A program made the translations under genes and the position numbers. This document shows, one piece after another, positions 1-9,097 of a stretch of 31,446 bases of DNA. The notes under the pieces were generated by a model. It did not search any database and was not told the DNA's origin. It saw only the letters and a program-made list of their open reading frames with translations. This stretch comes from Gloeophyllum trabeum ATCC 11539. Taxonomy: Eukaryota; Basidiomycota; Agaricomycetes; Gloeophyllales; Gloeophyllaceae. The DNA is taken from contig NW_006920414.1 of NCBI RefSeq assembly GCF_000344685.1, positions 2,283,786 to 2,315,231 of the forward strand, read 5' to 3'. Every line of letters begins with the position of its first letter. Position 1 is the first letter of the stretch.

Positions 1-250
1 GTATATAGGATCACTAACCCTTGTACATAGTGGACATTAGATGAAGTAGGGTGTGTAATCCCGTACTTAGTACGTCTCCAGTACCCGTTCCTTCTCCAAG
101 CATGGAAGCCCTGGCCTGAGCCCGAGCCAGGCCCGAGCCAGGCCAAAGCCAGACGCTAGGGCCCTGGCTTGACTTGGTGACAGGCCCGAGCCAGCTCAAG
201 CCAGGCCAAAGCCCGGGGCTCCGAGCCAAGCCAGGCCCTGCACATCACTA
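1..250. repeat. Degenerate GAGCCAGG-rich low-complexity tract
   Basis: From about 112 to 240 the sequence is built from imperfect copies of units such as GCCCGAGCCAGG and AGCCAGGCCAAAGCC, some reversed. Nothing in it reads as a gene. Tracts like this are common in degraded transposon ends or intergenic DNA of Agaricomycetes, but I see no target duplication or coding domain, so its origin is open. Confidence 0.5.
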
Positions 251-1522
251 ATCCAGTATCAGCCACTGAAGGTTGTTTTATAGAGCCTGCTGCAGCTGTA
301 GTTAATGTCTGGTGCTCAATTTATCTACCTCACAAGCATTAACAATACACCATTGATGGATTGACAGTGTTTCTGGAGCTTAGCAATAGATCCGAAACCC
401 CTCCCGCCATGCATCTTGGCCGTTGTGCATTGCCCGGAGGACTGTGGGATAATTTCGGGAGACTCCGAGATCCATTTTAGACACCCAATAAACTCTATAC
501 CATACCTGCAAACTATCTTGCGGATTTTAGTACTGGATTATTCGGGTAATCACAAAAGAGCGCGCAGGGAATAAAAGAGCGCGGGTCAGGAAAGCGCGGA
601 GCTGCGGGAAAAGCGCGCTGAGTCGAAAAGCGCGCCGAATAATTATTGTGCAAACGGAACGTCATAGAGCACGGGACTCCGCCCGGGGCGCACGTAAGCC
701 CGGCGTCCTTGCAGAAGCCCGCGCGTCCGAGGCGTGTGCAGCGCCCATCTGGACCGTTGGGCCGCGCCTGTCAGCTATGCTCGCGTTCCCCCGGCGAGCG
801 TCCTGTGCCCCACCGCGCCCTCGGGCTGCAGACGGACTCCCCGCGCCACACGACGCCGGAGTGCGGGCTCGAATTCCTGCCAGCCATCCCGTGGTGGGAC
901 TCGAAGAGGAGAGGCAGAGTTCGGATTCCATCTCGTCTGGTGTCACATTGACTCCGGAGGGAAGCGTCGTCGACATGTGGCAGCGACGTCGCTGACGGCA
1001 TCGCATCGCAGTGTTCTGCGCAGAGTGTTCTGCGACGAGTGCGGTTATAGTATAGACCAGCATCCGCCTCGAGGCCATCACATGTTTTCCCTGGTATATC
1101 TATATCGACAACAGCTGCCGGCAGTGAGAACGAACAGAAAACACAGCATACCATCATACAAGAAACGGATCAATAATACATATTTGCTATCACGCTATAA
1201 ACTGATTAAATAGACGGAAAGAGAGCAGTGCAGTAACAGACAGCGAGGAGCGGCAGGCAATCGAGTTAGATACGCGGGCTGAAGCAAATAATCCCGGCAC
1301 GCCGCGACAGGCAAGAAGAACGCTCTACGCGAGAAAACAGAGCGCGGCTGAGCAGAGAGCAAAAGGTCCTGGTGAAAGAGACGACAAGCGCCAAGACCGT
1401 CTGGCGGACGACGAGAACTGCACGCGGGCGAACACGGTCAACAGAGCGATTTCGCGGGCAAAGACGGACGTTGGACGCTTGCGCACAAGCACGGGGGCGG
1501 GGCGGGGCGGGAGCGCGGCGCA
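251..1522. other. Intergenic region downstream of the GATA gene, with AAAGCGCG repeats
   Basis: No gene can be supported here. The visible structure is a cluster of five AAAAGCGCG or AAAAGAGCGCG boxes between about 554 and 637, spaced roughly 16-20 bp apart. Overlapping open frames at 640-1210 on both strands have shadow-like composition with no domain and no consistent introns. The stretch just before 1523 would contain the 3' untranslated region of the minus-strand GATA gene. Confidence 0.5.
554..637. repeat. Five short direct repeats of AAA(A/AG)GCGCG
   Basis: The core (AAAA)GCGCG occurs near 554, 573, 591, 609 and 626, always in the same orientation and separated by dissimilar sequence. 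The regular spacing of under two helical turns makes chance repetition less likely. It could be a binding-site array or the remains of a repeat. It does not exactly match the CGCGAAA or ACGCGT boxes of fungal cell-cycle factors. Confidence 0.45.
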
Positions 1523-3023
1523 TCACGCCGGTCGATCATGCGCCTGCTCGGAGAACGCGTTTTTGGCGTGGCTCGGGCTCTCGGAGCGCGACGACGGCGG
1601 CGTGGGCGACACGGGGCGCAGGCGCGCGGGCGGCGCCTCGCCCTTCTGCTGCGGCGGCGGCGCGCGCCACTCCGCGCGCGCGAAGAGCGGCGCGATCGAC
1701 GGGTGCGAGTAGCTGTGCGGCGGGGGCTGCTGCCCCTGCGGCGCCATCGGCGGGAGCTGCTGCTGCTGCGGCGGCGTGCGCGCGCGCTGCGCGGACGTGA
1801 TGTGCCCGCGCTTGTGCGGGAACTGGTCGGGCCGCGGGCGCGAGTGCGTGCGCTCGAAGAGCCCGCACTTGTTGCACAGCTGTGGGCGGCGGCGGCGGGC
1901 GGGGGGGGGGGCAAGCGGTCAGCGGGGCAGAGATCGCGGACGGAGGGAGAGCGTACTGACCACTTTGCCGGGGTTGAGCGTGGACCGGCGCCAGGTGGAG
2001 GTGTCGGTGGTGCAGCAGTTGAAGCAGCGGCGGCGGACGCGGTCGCTCAGCTTGGTGGCGGCGTCGTCGGTGAGGATGATGCCGTAGTCGCTCTGGCTGG
2101 GCAGCTGGTGCGCGGGCGCGTAGCCGTTGCGCATGGTGCCCGGCGCGATGTGGGACACGCCGGGGAGCGCGCCGCCGCCGTAGCCCTGCGGGACCTGGTG
2201 CATGGGCTCGTGCCGGTACGAGTGCTCGTACCTACTTTGCGAGGAGTAGGTGTAGTTTTGGGGGGCGGGGCCGCGTTGTCCATGGGCGGGGGGTGGGCGG
2301 AGGCGTAGTACGGCTTCGGGGACTGCTTGATGCTGTGCGAGTAGTACGGGGCGCCGTACGTCGACTGGGAGTGGTGGTGGCCGTTGGGCGCGGGGGAGGA
2401 CACAGCTGAGCGGTCGAGCGAGGAGGTCGAGAGCGAGGGCGAGTTGGTCAGCGTTGCGATCGGCGGCGGGGACGGGTGGCTGAGGTCGTGGGATTTGGAG
2501 TACGGGTCGTAGCGCCTGGGAGTAAGTTATAGAGTCGACGACGGCGAGGTCTGCGAGGGGAACAGACCTTTGGGGCATGACCATGGACTCTCCTCTGTGG
2601 GACATGGCGTGGTGGATGGAGTGGTAGGGAGGCGGGGGCGGATGAGTATAGATATACGGAGGATCTCTGGGTGATGAGATCTGTTGTTCCTTATCAGGCA
2701 CTCGCCTCTCAGAAGACTGCGGCGGCGGGGACATCAGATCGCCATGATGAGAGATGATAATGAAGAGACGGACCCAGTGCGAGTGGCCTGTGTCGTGATC
2801 AGACGAGGCGGCGGATTGCGAGCGCGAGTCTGGTTGATCCCAGTGCTGCTGGTGGCTGGGCTGGCGCTGCTGCTGCCCGTCGGCGGGGAGGGTTGGCTGG
2901 CTGTCAGCGGAGGCGGGCGCGTGTGGCGGGGTGGGCGGGTGGGAGTCTGGAGTGTCTGTCCTGGAGGAGGAGCAAGGGAGGGTAAGTGGGCGAAGAGCGC
3001 GGTTTATAAACGAAAGCGTACAT
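1523..3023 (-). CDS. GATA-type zinc finger transcription factor (with internal frame break)
   Basis: Sequence-specific DNA-binding regulator expected in the nucleus. Exons: 3023-3022, 2960-2568, 2515-1961 and 1879-1523. One finger spans the last junction: CFNC, then TSTWRRS, NPGKV, intron 1960-1880, then LCNKCGLFERTH, giving C-x2-C-x19-C-x2-C. The basic tail HSRPRPDQFPHKRG follows and the protein ends in a Pro/Gln-rich tail. The N-terminal half is rich in Ser, Pro, Tyr, His and Gln, as in activators. The proposed start codon is AT|G, interrupted by intron 3021-2961. The better-looking frame of 2515-2266 (motifs YDPYSKSHDLSH, APYYSHSIKQSPKPYY) does not join in phase to the finger frame; the break lies at a run of six C at 2265-2260. 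A 57-nt in-frame segment near 2770-2720 could be a further intron. The finger is certain; the 5' half of the model is less so. The family includes nitrogen, light and development regulators, and the target cannot be read from sequence. Confidence 0.8.
2961..3021 (-). other. Proposed intron splitting the GATA gene start codon
   Basis: Read on the minus strand, GTACGC follows CCAT, and a pyrimidine-rich tract ends in CTCCTCCTCCAG before GACAGACACT, with a CTTAC branch-like site. Splicing makes CC-ATG-ACA-GAC, and that frame stays open into the Ser/Pro/His/Gln-rich N-terminus. Without splicing, the same ATG reads a short frame that stops after about 39 codons. Confidence 0.5.
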
Positions 3024-4069
3024 GGCTTGTAGCGCTCAGACAGCTGTGCGCGGGCGGAAAGATGATGGTGATGGGAAGGCTGTTGTTGTTAGGAGCAAAC
3101 AAGTTGGGCAAACAAGAAGAGATTCGGCGTCTGCGGTCGATGGAACGATCAGAAGAATTCCAGCGCCAGGCCGGTTGCCAGTCCCGTCGTTTCCATATTG
3201 GTCTTTCATTATTTTCAAGCTCCGCGGCTGATTCCGGATCACCCCAGTCGTCCACTCAGGTCTTCGACCCCCGGGCATGCCGTACAGTAACTTTGATGAC
3301 CGTGAAATTGGATCTTCACGGAGTCTGTGACCCCCACCTTATCACGGCGACCCTGTGCGTGCTAGTCCTCTGATCGAGATATTCAGCGTCATCAATCAAC
3401 TTTGTACTCGACTCCTCTTCATAACGCGCCGGAGTCTCTAGAAAGCCGGCTCTGGCTATATTTGCAGGCCAGGGTCTGTACGCCTTCTTGATTCACTTCC
3501 TATCTGATTGATACATATCACCGCCATGTTTGTGCCACAGCTCGAGTGTTCGCAACTCGCATCGCTGATAATGGAACCAGCCACAATCCTCGAGCAGACA
3601 GGAATGTCAATGCGGCCGATAGTCAGTAGACCGCGTCCTGTTTGTATTCGCCGCACGGACGCTCGCAATCCAATCTCCAGGGACGCTTCGCAGCAGGGCG
3701 GTCAGGCTGGCGGGGCCCTCAATGTCACCAGGCGGTCCTATCCAGCCTGCGATCGCTAAACATAGGATCGGCCTCGTCTGCGCGCGTCCTATTCGGCTCA
3801 AGCATGGAAGCGGAACCTTACCGCCGCCCGGGGCGTCCCCATCCGGCCACCCAACTCCTCCTTGCGTCCATCACCTTCCCTTGTTCAGCTCTCACTCATC
3901 AATCAGCCTCGCCCAAGACGACGCGCGAAAATACGGTGCGCTGGGCCGGATGGCGCGTAGACGCTAGACCCTCGCGGCGGTGCCGGCGCTGGGTAAGCAG
4001 GGCCCAGCGCTCTGCGCTGTGTTCCTCATCGTCCAGCAAGCCAGGGTGACTAGTCGCCAGCCGACACAC

Positions 4070-4089
4070 GGCGCCACCTCGGTGGCGCC
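4070..4089. repeat. Perfect 9+9 bp palindrome
   Basis: GGCGCCACC, a 2-nt spacer TC, then GGTGGCGCC. This is a perfect inverted repeat in the gene-poor stretch upstream of the GATA gene. It could be a dimeric protein binding site or a small cruciform. No neighbouring gene start decides between them. Confidence 0.5.
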
Positions 4090-4377
4090 AACCTCTTCAT
4101 CGCACAAGTACCGCAACTATCCGCGCGCAAACTTCAATCTTACGCGTCTGACCCGCCCTGCGCCTGCGATTGCTCGGGATCACCTGTTGGCCTGTTTGTG
4201 TGCGCGATAGGACGGACGCCACCAACAGATCCACGTGCGCTGTTCTATCTGTTCTGCCTGCCCCCGCGATCGTTCGTACAACAGGAAACGTCCGCAACTT
4301 GCAGAACCCAGCAACTGAACATCTCGCCTGATGGTCCCTGCACACCCGCCGCAGCAGAGGTTGGGGTCCAGCAGCCC

Positions 4378-4411
4378 TTCGAGCCTCGAGCCTCGAGCCT
4401 CGAGCCTCGAA
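4378..4411. repeat. CGAGCCT 7-mer tandem repeat
   Basis: About four to five head-to-tail copies of the 7-mer CGAGCCT (equally CCTCGAG), with very little divergence. A simple minisatellite with no coding role visible. Confidence 0.75.
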
Positions 4412-6046
4412 TGCGAACGCAAGGATCAGCAAGGCCGAATCGCACCGGCGGAAGGCGGTACTGCTGAGCACAGCGCGCGAAGATCCCCGGCCGGGCGCAC
4501 CCGCCGCAAATTAAACTCAAACCCAAAATTCCACCGCCGTCCATTCTTGCCCTCGTCCTTCTTCCAGAATACATAGCACCGCAGGCGCCTTCCGGGCCAA
4601 GTATGAGCAATATGCCCCGGAAACGGCTCTGCGTGGTGACATGATGGCGGCGGCCACTTGCGTGGAATGTAAGTACGTCCATTCCGCGGGCGCTCGCGGT
4701 TCAGGACCGGCGCGGTCGGTGCCACTGCCAGTGCGATCATGCTGCATGCATGGGTGTTCGTTCGGTGTATGTGCCCGACCCTCGGAGCGCTGGCGTTTCC
4801 TCATGCCTGACGGCGCTATCACCAGGCTGCTGGATAATCACCCTCAGGCCCGGGGCTGTCTCGCGCGCTCACTCTCCGCAGGACGAAGAAGAACGGGCAA
4901 GTCGGGATCATTGTCGTCGCCGTGCTCTGATCACGCGAGCCCCCCCTGATGCTCCTCGACTTGATTGCGGTCGTGCTCGGTGCGTCTCAATCGTACCGTG
5001 ATGTGATATGGACATGTCTCACAATGTGCGTGGCAGGCCCCTCCGCGGACGTGATCATCATCAGGGCCCAAGAGTGTCAGCGTGGACGTGTCCGCCTATC
5101 ATGCACTAGAGTGTACCACTTGCTGGCGGTGGGCACGCCTGAAGTCTCCCACAGAATTCGCGGACGACACTGACCACTGGTTTCCAAATTCATACCACCA
5201 CTCGCAGTCCGTCCGCGCGGTTCTCGAGTCCACAGAAAGATTCTCGCCAGCCCAGCTGCATTCCCGGCGCGCCAGCGTTCATCTGATCATCACGATGAGA
5301 GTGGGACAGCTCGCTTTGCGCAGAAAGCGGTCGACACCTTGTTCCTTGTCTGGCACTGTTTACCCGTCGTTCGGTCTCGGAGTCGGAGCAGCGCAAAATT
5401 CGACCCGCGCGCTGGAGGGCTGCGCCGTCGACCTGCCGCGGCGCTGCGCCTCACCCCCACTAGATTGGCGGCGTCTGACCACGGCGAGAACCAAGACCAA
5501 GTAAGCGACTGCTGTGCCCCGCCAAGCTGCCCTCTTTCGCCGCGCCGGAAGACTGGCAAGACGTATCGTGCGACGGACCACCTGCGTACCCGAGCACAAA
5601 TCGACGGGGGACATACTGCTCTTGCCGCCTGCACCGCACTGCTATCTACTAGCAGGAGTGGCTGATTGCGCTCTGGCCTCCGACGGACCGCGAGCTCAAG
5701 TCGAAATTCTATCTACCCCGAGTCTCCCGACGGGCCACGCCTCCCTGCCGTAAACCAGCCACCAATTTTACTCCTCCCAAGTTCTGTCTCGGCGGAAGCA
5801 GAGGTACGTTCCCCGCCGCCCTAACTCCACAGCGTACTCACGGCTGCAGGCAGTATAGCCACGGTTCCCCGAAAGGCACTGCGGGAGAGCGCAAAACCGA
5901 GGCGGCCCGTAAAGTCCGTCCGACCGCTGCTGAATGGCACAAAAGACGGGATGCAGCGGGTCCCGAATTTACGATGGCCACGTATGCCCCCGCCTTGCCA
6001 GCGTCGCAAACGTCGTCGCATCGTTTCAATGGAGTCATACCCATAG

Positions 6047-6076
6047 CCATCCCCATCCCCATCCCCATCCCCATAC
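6047..6076 (+). repeat. CCCCAT hexanucleotide microsatellite
   Basis: About five uninterrupted copies of CCCCAT, preceded by a degenerate copy (CATAGCCATC). Slippage-prone simple repeat; no gene context. Confidence 0.8.
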
Positions 6077-6773
6077 CGACATCGGGACGCAGGCGCAGGC
6101 CCGTGCTCGCGCTCTGGCCTCGCCGTCTGGATGCCCCAGCCGTCACGCGCACACGCGCCACTCCGCGTCCGCGGAAAATATCCGATTCCGGTGTGCAAAA
6201 AAACACCCCCCGCTCGTACGCGCGCCAGGTACGTACCCGTGCCTACCTGATGCGCACGCAGGACAGAGGGGCGAGGCATGCCGTCGCCGCGCGCCTCGAG
6301 GTCAGCACGCGCGGGCGCGCTCATACCCAGGCGACACGGAACGATGAGCAAGGACGAGATCTCGGCTCATACTTGCTCCTCCCAAGACCGTTACAGACCT
6401 CCCCCGGCGTAAGGCCAGAGCACCCCGGTCCCTGCATCGCGCGCAGGGCGGTCACCCCCCCCGTGGGCCCGTCCGAACTCTGCAGAAAACTGCAGGATCA
6501 GCGTTCCGTGGTGCGGTCATATTATCTTACGACAGCCCGAGGATTTTCTTGCGTGAGAAGGAGAGCGAGGATAAACGGTGCCTGGCAACGTTCAAGTCGT
6601 CCCTCTGTCCGCGATCACCTGGACCGATAAAGGACTCGACAGACTCCGCTCAGAGCGGAGCAGCGCACCTGTGGCATGCGCTTCTTTGTTCTGAACAACA
6701 ATCGAGCGTCCGGGGGGGGGGGGTTAGGACGCGTCCTTCGCATTGGGCCGTGGTAGTCGCCGCAAGATCGGAC

Positions 6774-6812
6774 GTCTACGTCTACTTTTGCGCCGCGCTC
6801 GTAGACGTAGAC
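6774..6812. repeat. Perfect 12-bp inverted repeat (GTCTACGTCTAC)
   Basis: GTCTACGTCTAC at 6774-6785 is matched by GTAGACGTAGAC at 6801-6812 across a 15-nt spacer. Each arm is itself a doubled GTCTAC, giving four half-sites. It lies about 500 bp upstream of the gene starting at 7311 and could be a regulatory operator or a hairpin. Confidence 0.55.
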
Positions 6813-7241
6813 AACGGTCCTCAAAGAAAAAGCCGGCGTGCCATAAGAGATCGCGGCGCTGGAGTCGGGTACTACTCTAGTGGCCCCTGGCCCTGCTGGA
6901 CGTGGGGCGGGGAGCACCAGATAGATGTCAATGCCGGGCTCTGCGATCTGCACTCGGAGTCTTCCGCCAGCGCGAGGCAAAGGGAAGATCGGCGTCTATC
7001 TGACTGCGAGTGGCTATGTGGTTATCCTTTGTCTGCGAGCTTCCGCGAGTTCTTTGTCGCCCCCACCCCCCACCTCCTCCGCTTATAGTCGTGTGATACC
7101 AGAAGCGTAAAACAATGGTCAAGGTGCCATTCATGAACGAGCGAGGAACCTTGGGACGCTCGTCTTCACAGTCGTCAAACGCAACAAAGAAAGCGCTGGA
7201 CAAAGACTGACCCGCCTTTGTGGCATGCCACCCGGTGAGGA

Positions 7242-7247
7242 TATAAG
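7242..7247 (+). promoter_or_regulatory. TATA-like box upstream of the 7311 gene
   Basis: TATAAG within GGATATAAGC, about 65-70 bp before the ATG at 7311. The distance fits a core promoter with a short 5' leader. Confidence 0.45.
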
Positions 7248-7310
7248 CAGGACACTCGGGCTGTCGGGTGTCGCAACCCGCACTCGCTCCCAGGATCGCA
7301 TTCATCCTCG

Positions 7311-7841
7311 ATGGGCGACAGAGACTACCCAGAGCCCGCGCCCACGCAGCCGGTCCCCGCGGATCGCCACGCCGCCTACCAGGGCTCGTTCTCCGGCTCG
7401 ACGGACGTCGCGGACCTGATCAAGTACACGCTGCACGCGCAGGATCCCGCGGACACATTTCGCGAGCTCTACCGAAAGATCGACGGGATGGTCGACGAGA
7501 CGCAGCGCGGCCTGCTCGCGGCGCTCGAGCGCGCGGGGCTCGTGCAGGAGAGGTACCGCGCGGCGGCGGCGAACACGGTGCTGCGGCGCTGCGCGCGGTG
7601 CCAGAATTTTTATTACGAGAAGGACAACGGGAAGACGGCGTGCCAGATGAAGCATGCGCCGTACACGGTGCATACGCTGAGGGACGGGCGTCAGCTTTTT
7701 GAGTATCGGTGCTGTGGGCGGTGGAAGGAGGAGCCGATACCGACGGATAAGAAGTGTCCCCATGGCAGACATACGACGCAGCCACAGGCCGGAGGGGCGC
7801 AGGGCTCGAGGGCAGTAGCGAAGGCTGAGCGGCGGGGTTAG
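7311..7841 (+). CDS. Small zinc-binding protein with CHORD-like Cys/His pattern
   Basis: Intronless 176-residue protein of unknown function. The N-terminal half (about residues 30-90) looks helical. The C-terminal half carries eight potential metal ligands: C94 and C97 (RCARC), C111 and H115 (ACQMKH), C134-C135 (YRCCGR), and C149 and H154 (CPHGRH). The order C-x2-C, C-x3-H, CC, C-x4-H recalls the CHORD zinc-binding fold, in which a CC pair and a terminal C..G.H also occur. The spacing is not the standard CHORD spacing, so I call it only CHORD-like. A Gly/Ala-rich tail follows. The ATG is the first in frame and sits behind a TATA-like box. It shares orientation with the zf-C2HC5 gene about 360 bp downstream, but no functional link is visible. 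Confidence 0.75.
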   Translation: MGDRDYPEPAPTQPVPADRHAAYQGSFSGSTDVADLIKYTLHAQDPADTFRELYRKIDGMVDETQRGLLAALERAGLVQERYRAAAANTVLRRCARCQNFYYEKDNGKTACQMKHAPYTVHTLRDGRQLFEYRCCGRWKEEPIPTDKKCPHGRHTTQPQAGGAQGSRAVAKAERRG

Positions 7842-8199
7842 GGGGAATCTGGGAGTGTATTTTGTAGGCGGGGTCTGGCCGCGGAATGAGTATTGCTGGA
7901 AAGCCGGGTGCTGTATTGCGTTTGTTCTCGTTATCGAGTGTATATGACACAGAAGACCGGCGACGTCGGAATCAGCGGTGCTTACTGCGGCGTATACGCC
8001 CTTATGTTTTTCTCTTTCTAACGTACATACGACATTCTATCTCAGGGGCTGCATCCACAGACTCGCGGGCGGATGCATCACTTTGTGCAGCAGCAGCAAT
8101 GATGAGATCAGATCAGATCTAGCAGATAAGATCTGCACACCGACAGTGATGCTCTCTTCCCGCTTTCTTCTGCTTTCCCCCGAACATCATCAACCCAAG
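7842..8199 (+). other. Spacer between the two zinc-protein genes
   Basis: About 360 bp without a gene. It holds the end of the upstream transcript and the promoter of the zf-C2HC5 gene. A short run of GATCAGATCAGATCT-like motifs lies at about 8105-8135. No clear TATA box. Confidence 0.5.
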
Positions 8200-9097
8200 A
8201 TGCACCGCACCGCCTGGTCCAAACACAACTCGTCCGTCCCCTCCGACCGCATCCGCCCCAGCCACCCGCCCTCCCCGTCCAAGCAGCAGTCCGCCAGGTC
8301 CAGGGACAGGTCCGCGAACAGCGATGCCGCGCCGAAGAGCAGGGACGTGCGCCGGCTCGAGGCGCTCGTCGGCGGGCTGAGGAACACCACGGACGGCGCG
8401 CGGGACCCCAAGGGCGGGTGCTTCTGCAAAGGTCCGCGGCATGGCTGGTTGCACGACCGTCTAACTCTGAGCTATTCCTCCACCAGCGCGCATCCACGAC
8501 CTCTCGCCGTACACGCCCATCTGCAAGTCCTGCGGGCTCGTCCTCTGCGCCGTCAACCTCCCGTTCTACGCCTGCCCCTCCTGCGCCGCCCCGCTCATGG
8601 CCCCCTCCGCGCGCGAAGCCCTCGCCCTCCAGCTGAGCGACCAGATCGACGCGACCCTCGCGCGCGAAGAAGCCGCGCGCCTCCAAGCGCTCGAGGACGC
8701 GCGCAAAGCAGCCGGCGCCTTCCCCTCCCTCTCCGCCTCCGCCTCCTCCACCTCCCTCCCTGATTCAAACCTCCGCGCGGCGAACCAGACGCACAAGGTC
8801 CTCTCGCTCACGGGCACGGCCAAGCACAAAAAGGTCGTCGTGTCCTCCTACTCCGCCAGCCCCGCCCCCTCGCCCTCGCACACCCCCAAGGTCCAGGAAG
8901 AGGACGAGCCGGAGCCAGAGCGCATACCGCCGCCTCCGCGCGAGGTCGAGTACGCGCGGCGCCAGCCCGACCCCGTGCGGCCGTGGATGAACGTCCGCCC
9001 CGGCGCGCCCTCGTACACGTACGTCCCCAGCAAGCCTGCCAAAGACAAGGGCAAGGCGCGCCCGTCCAAAGGAAAGGGCCATGGGGCGCAAAAGTAG
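8200..9097 (+). CDS. zf-C2HC5 domain protein (TRIP4/ASC-1, yeast Rqt4 type)
   Basis: Two exons, 8200-8431 and 8487-9097, with a 55-nt intron that contains a GTCTAAC branch site and ends CACCAG, giving 280 residues. The intron falls inside the zinc finger. Joined, the ligands are C74, C76, H81, C90, C93, C98, C107 and C110 (CFC, RIH, ICKSCG, VLC, YACPSC), exactly the two-Cys, one-His, five-Cys order of the zf-C2HC5 family. In that family TRIP4 (human) and Rqt4 (yeast) belong to the helicase complex that splits collided ribosomes, and TRIP4 is also a transcription coactivator. A Ser/Arg-rich disordered N-terminus precedes the finger. An Ala/Arg/Glu-rich helix and a basic tail (PVRPWMNVRPGAPSY, then Lys-rich) follow. 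No ASCH domain is present. The start was chosen at CCAAGATGC. Confidence 0.88.

Larger units (their letters stand above)
3024..7310. other. Long gene-poor stretch between GATA gene and 7311 gene
   Basis: About 4.3 kb in which I cannot support a gene. Several open frames of 100-220 codons exist (for example near 5082-5504, 5821-6351, 5974-6630 and 6549-7088), but they overlap on both strands, have Arg/Pro/Ser-rich shadow composition, carry no recognisable domain and do not join through sensible introns. The first part must hold the GATA gene promoter. Structures seen are a CCTCGAG tandem repeat (about 4378-4411), a perfect palindrome (4070-4089), a CCCCAT microsatellite (about 6047-6076), a poly-G run near 6712-6723 and a 12-bp inverted repeat (6774-6812). 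Confidence 0.5.

Noticed and set aside
1536..2308. Long open frames on the plus strand opposite the GATA gene (up to 256 codons)
   Set aside because: They are Arg/Ala-rich shadows created by GC-rich third positions of the minus-strand gene, without domains or splice structure of their own.
5082..5504. 140-codon plus-strand frame in the gene-poor stretch
   Set aside because: Composition is random-like, it overlaps similar frames on the other strand, has no domain, and no TATA or coherent introns.
5821..6630. Overlapping frames of 120-218 codons on both strands around the CCCCAT repeat
   Set aside because: Their length comes from high GC and the stop-free simple repeat; the repeat translates as PIPIPI or similar.
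6712..6728. Poly-G run followed by GGTTAGG, telomere-like at first sight
   Set aside because: There is only one partial unit and no TTAGGG tandem array.
8108..8686. 192-codon minus-strand frame
   Set aside because: It is antisense to the zf-C2HC5 gene, whose spliced finger carries all eight ligands in order.
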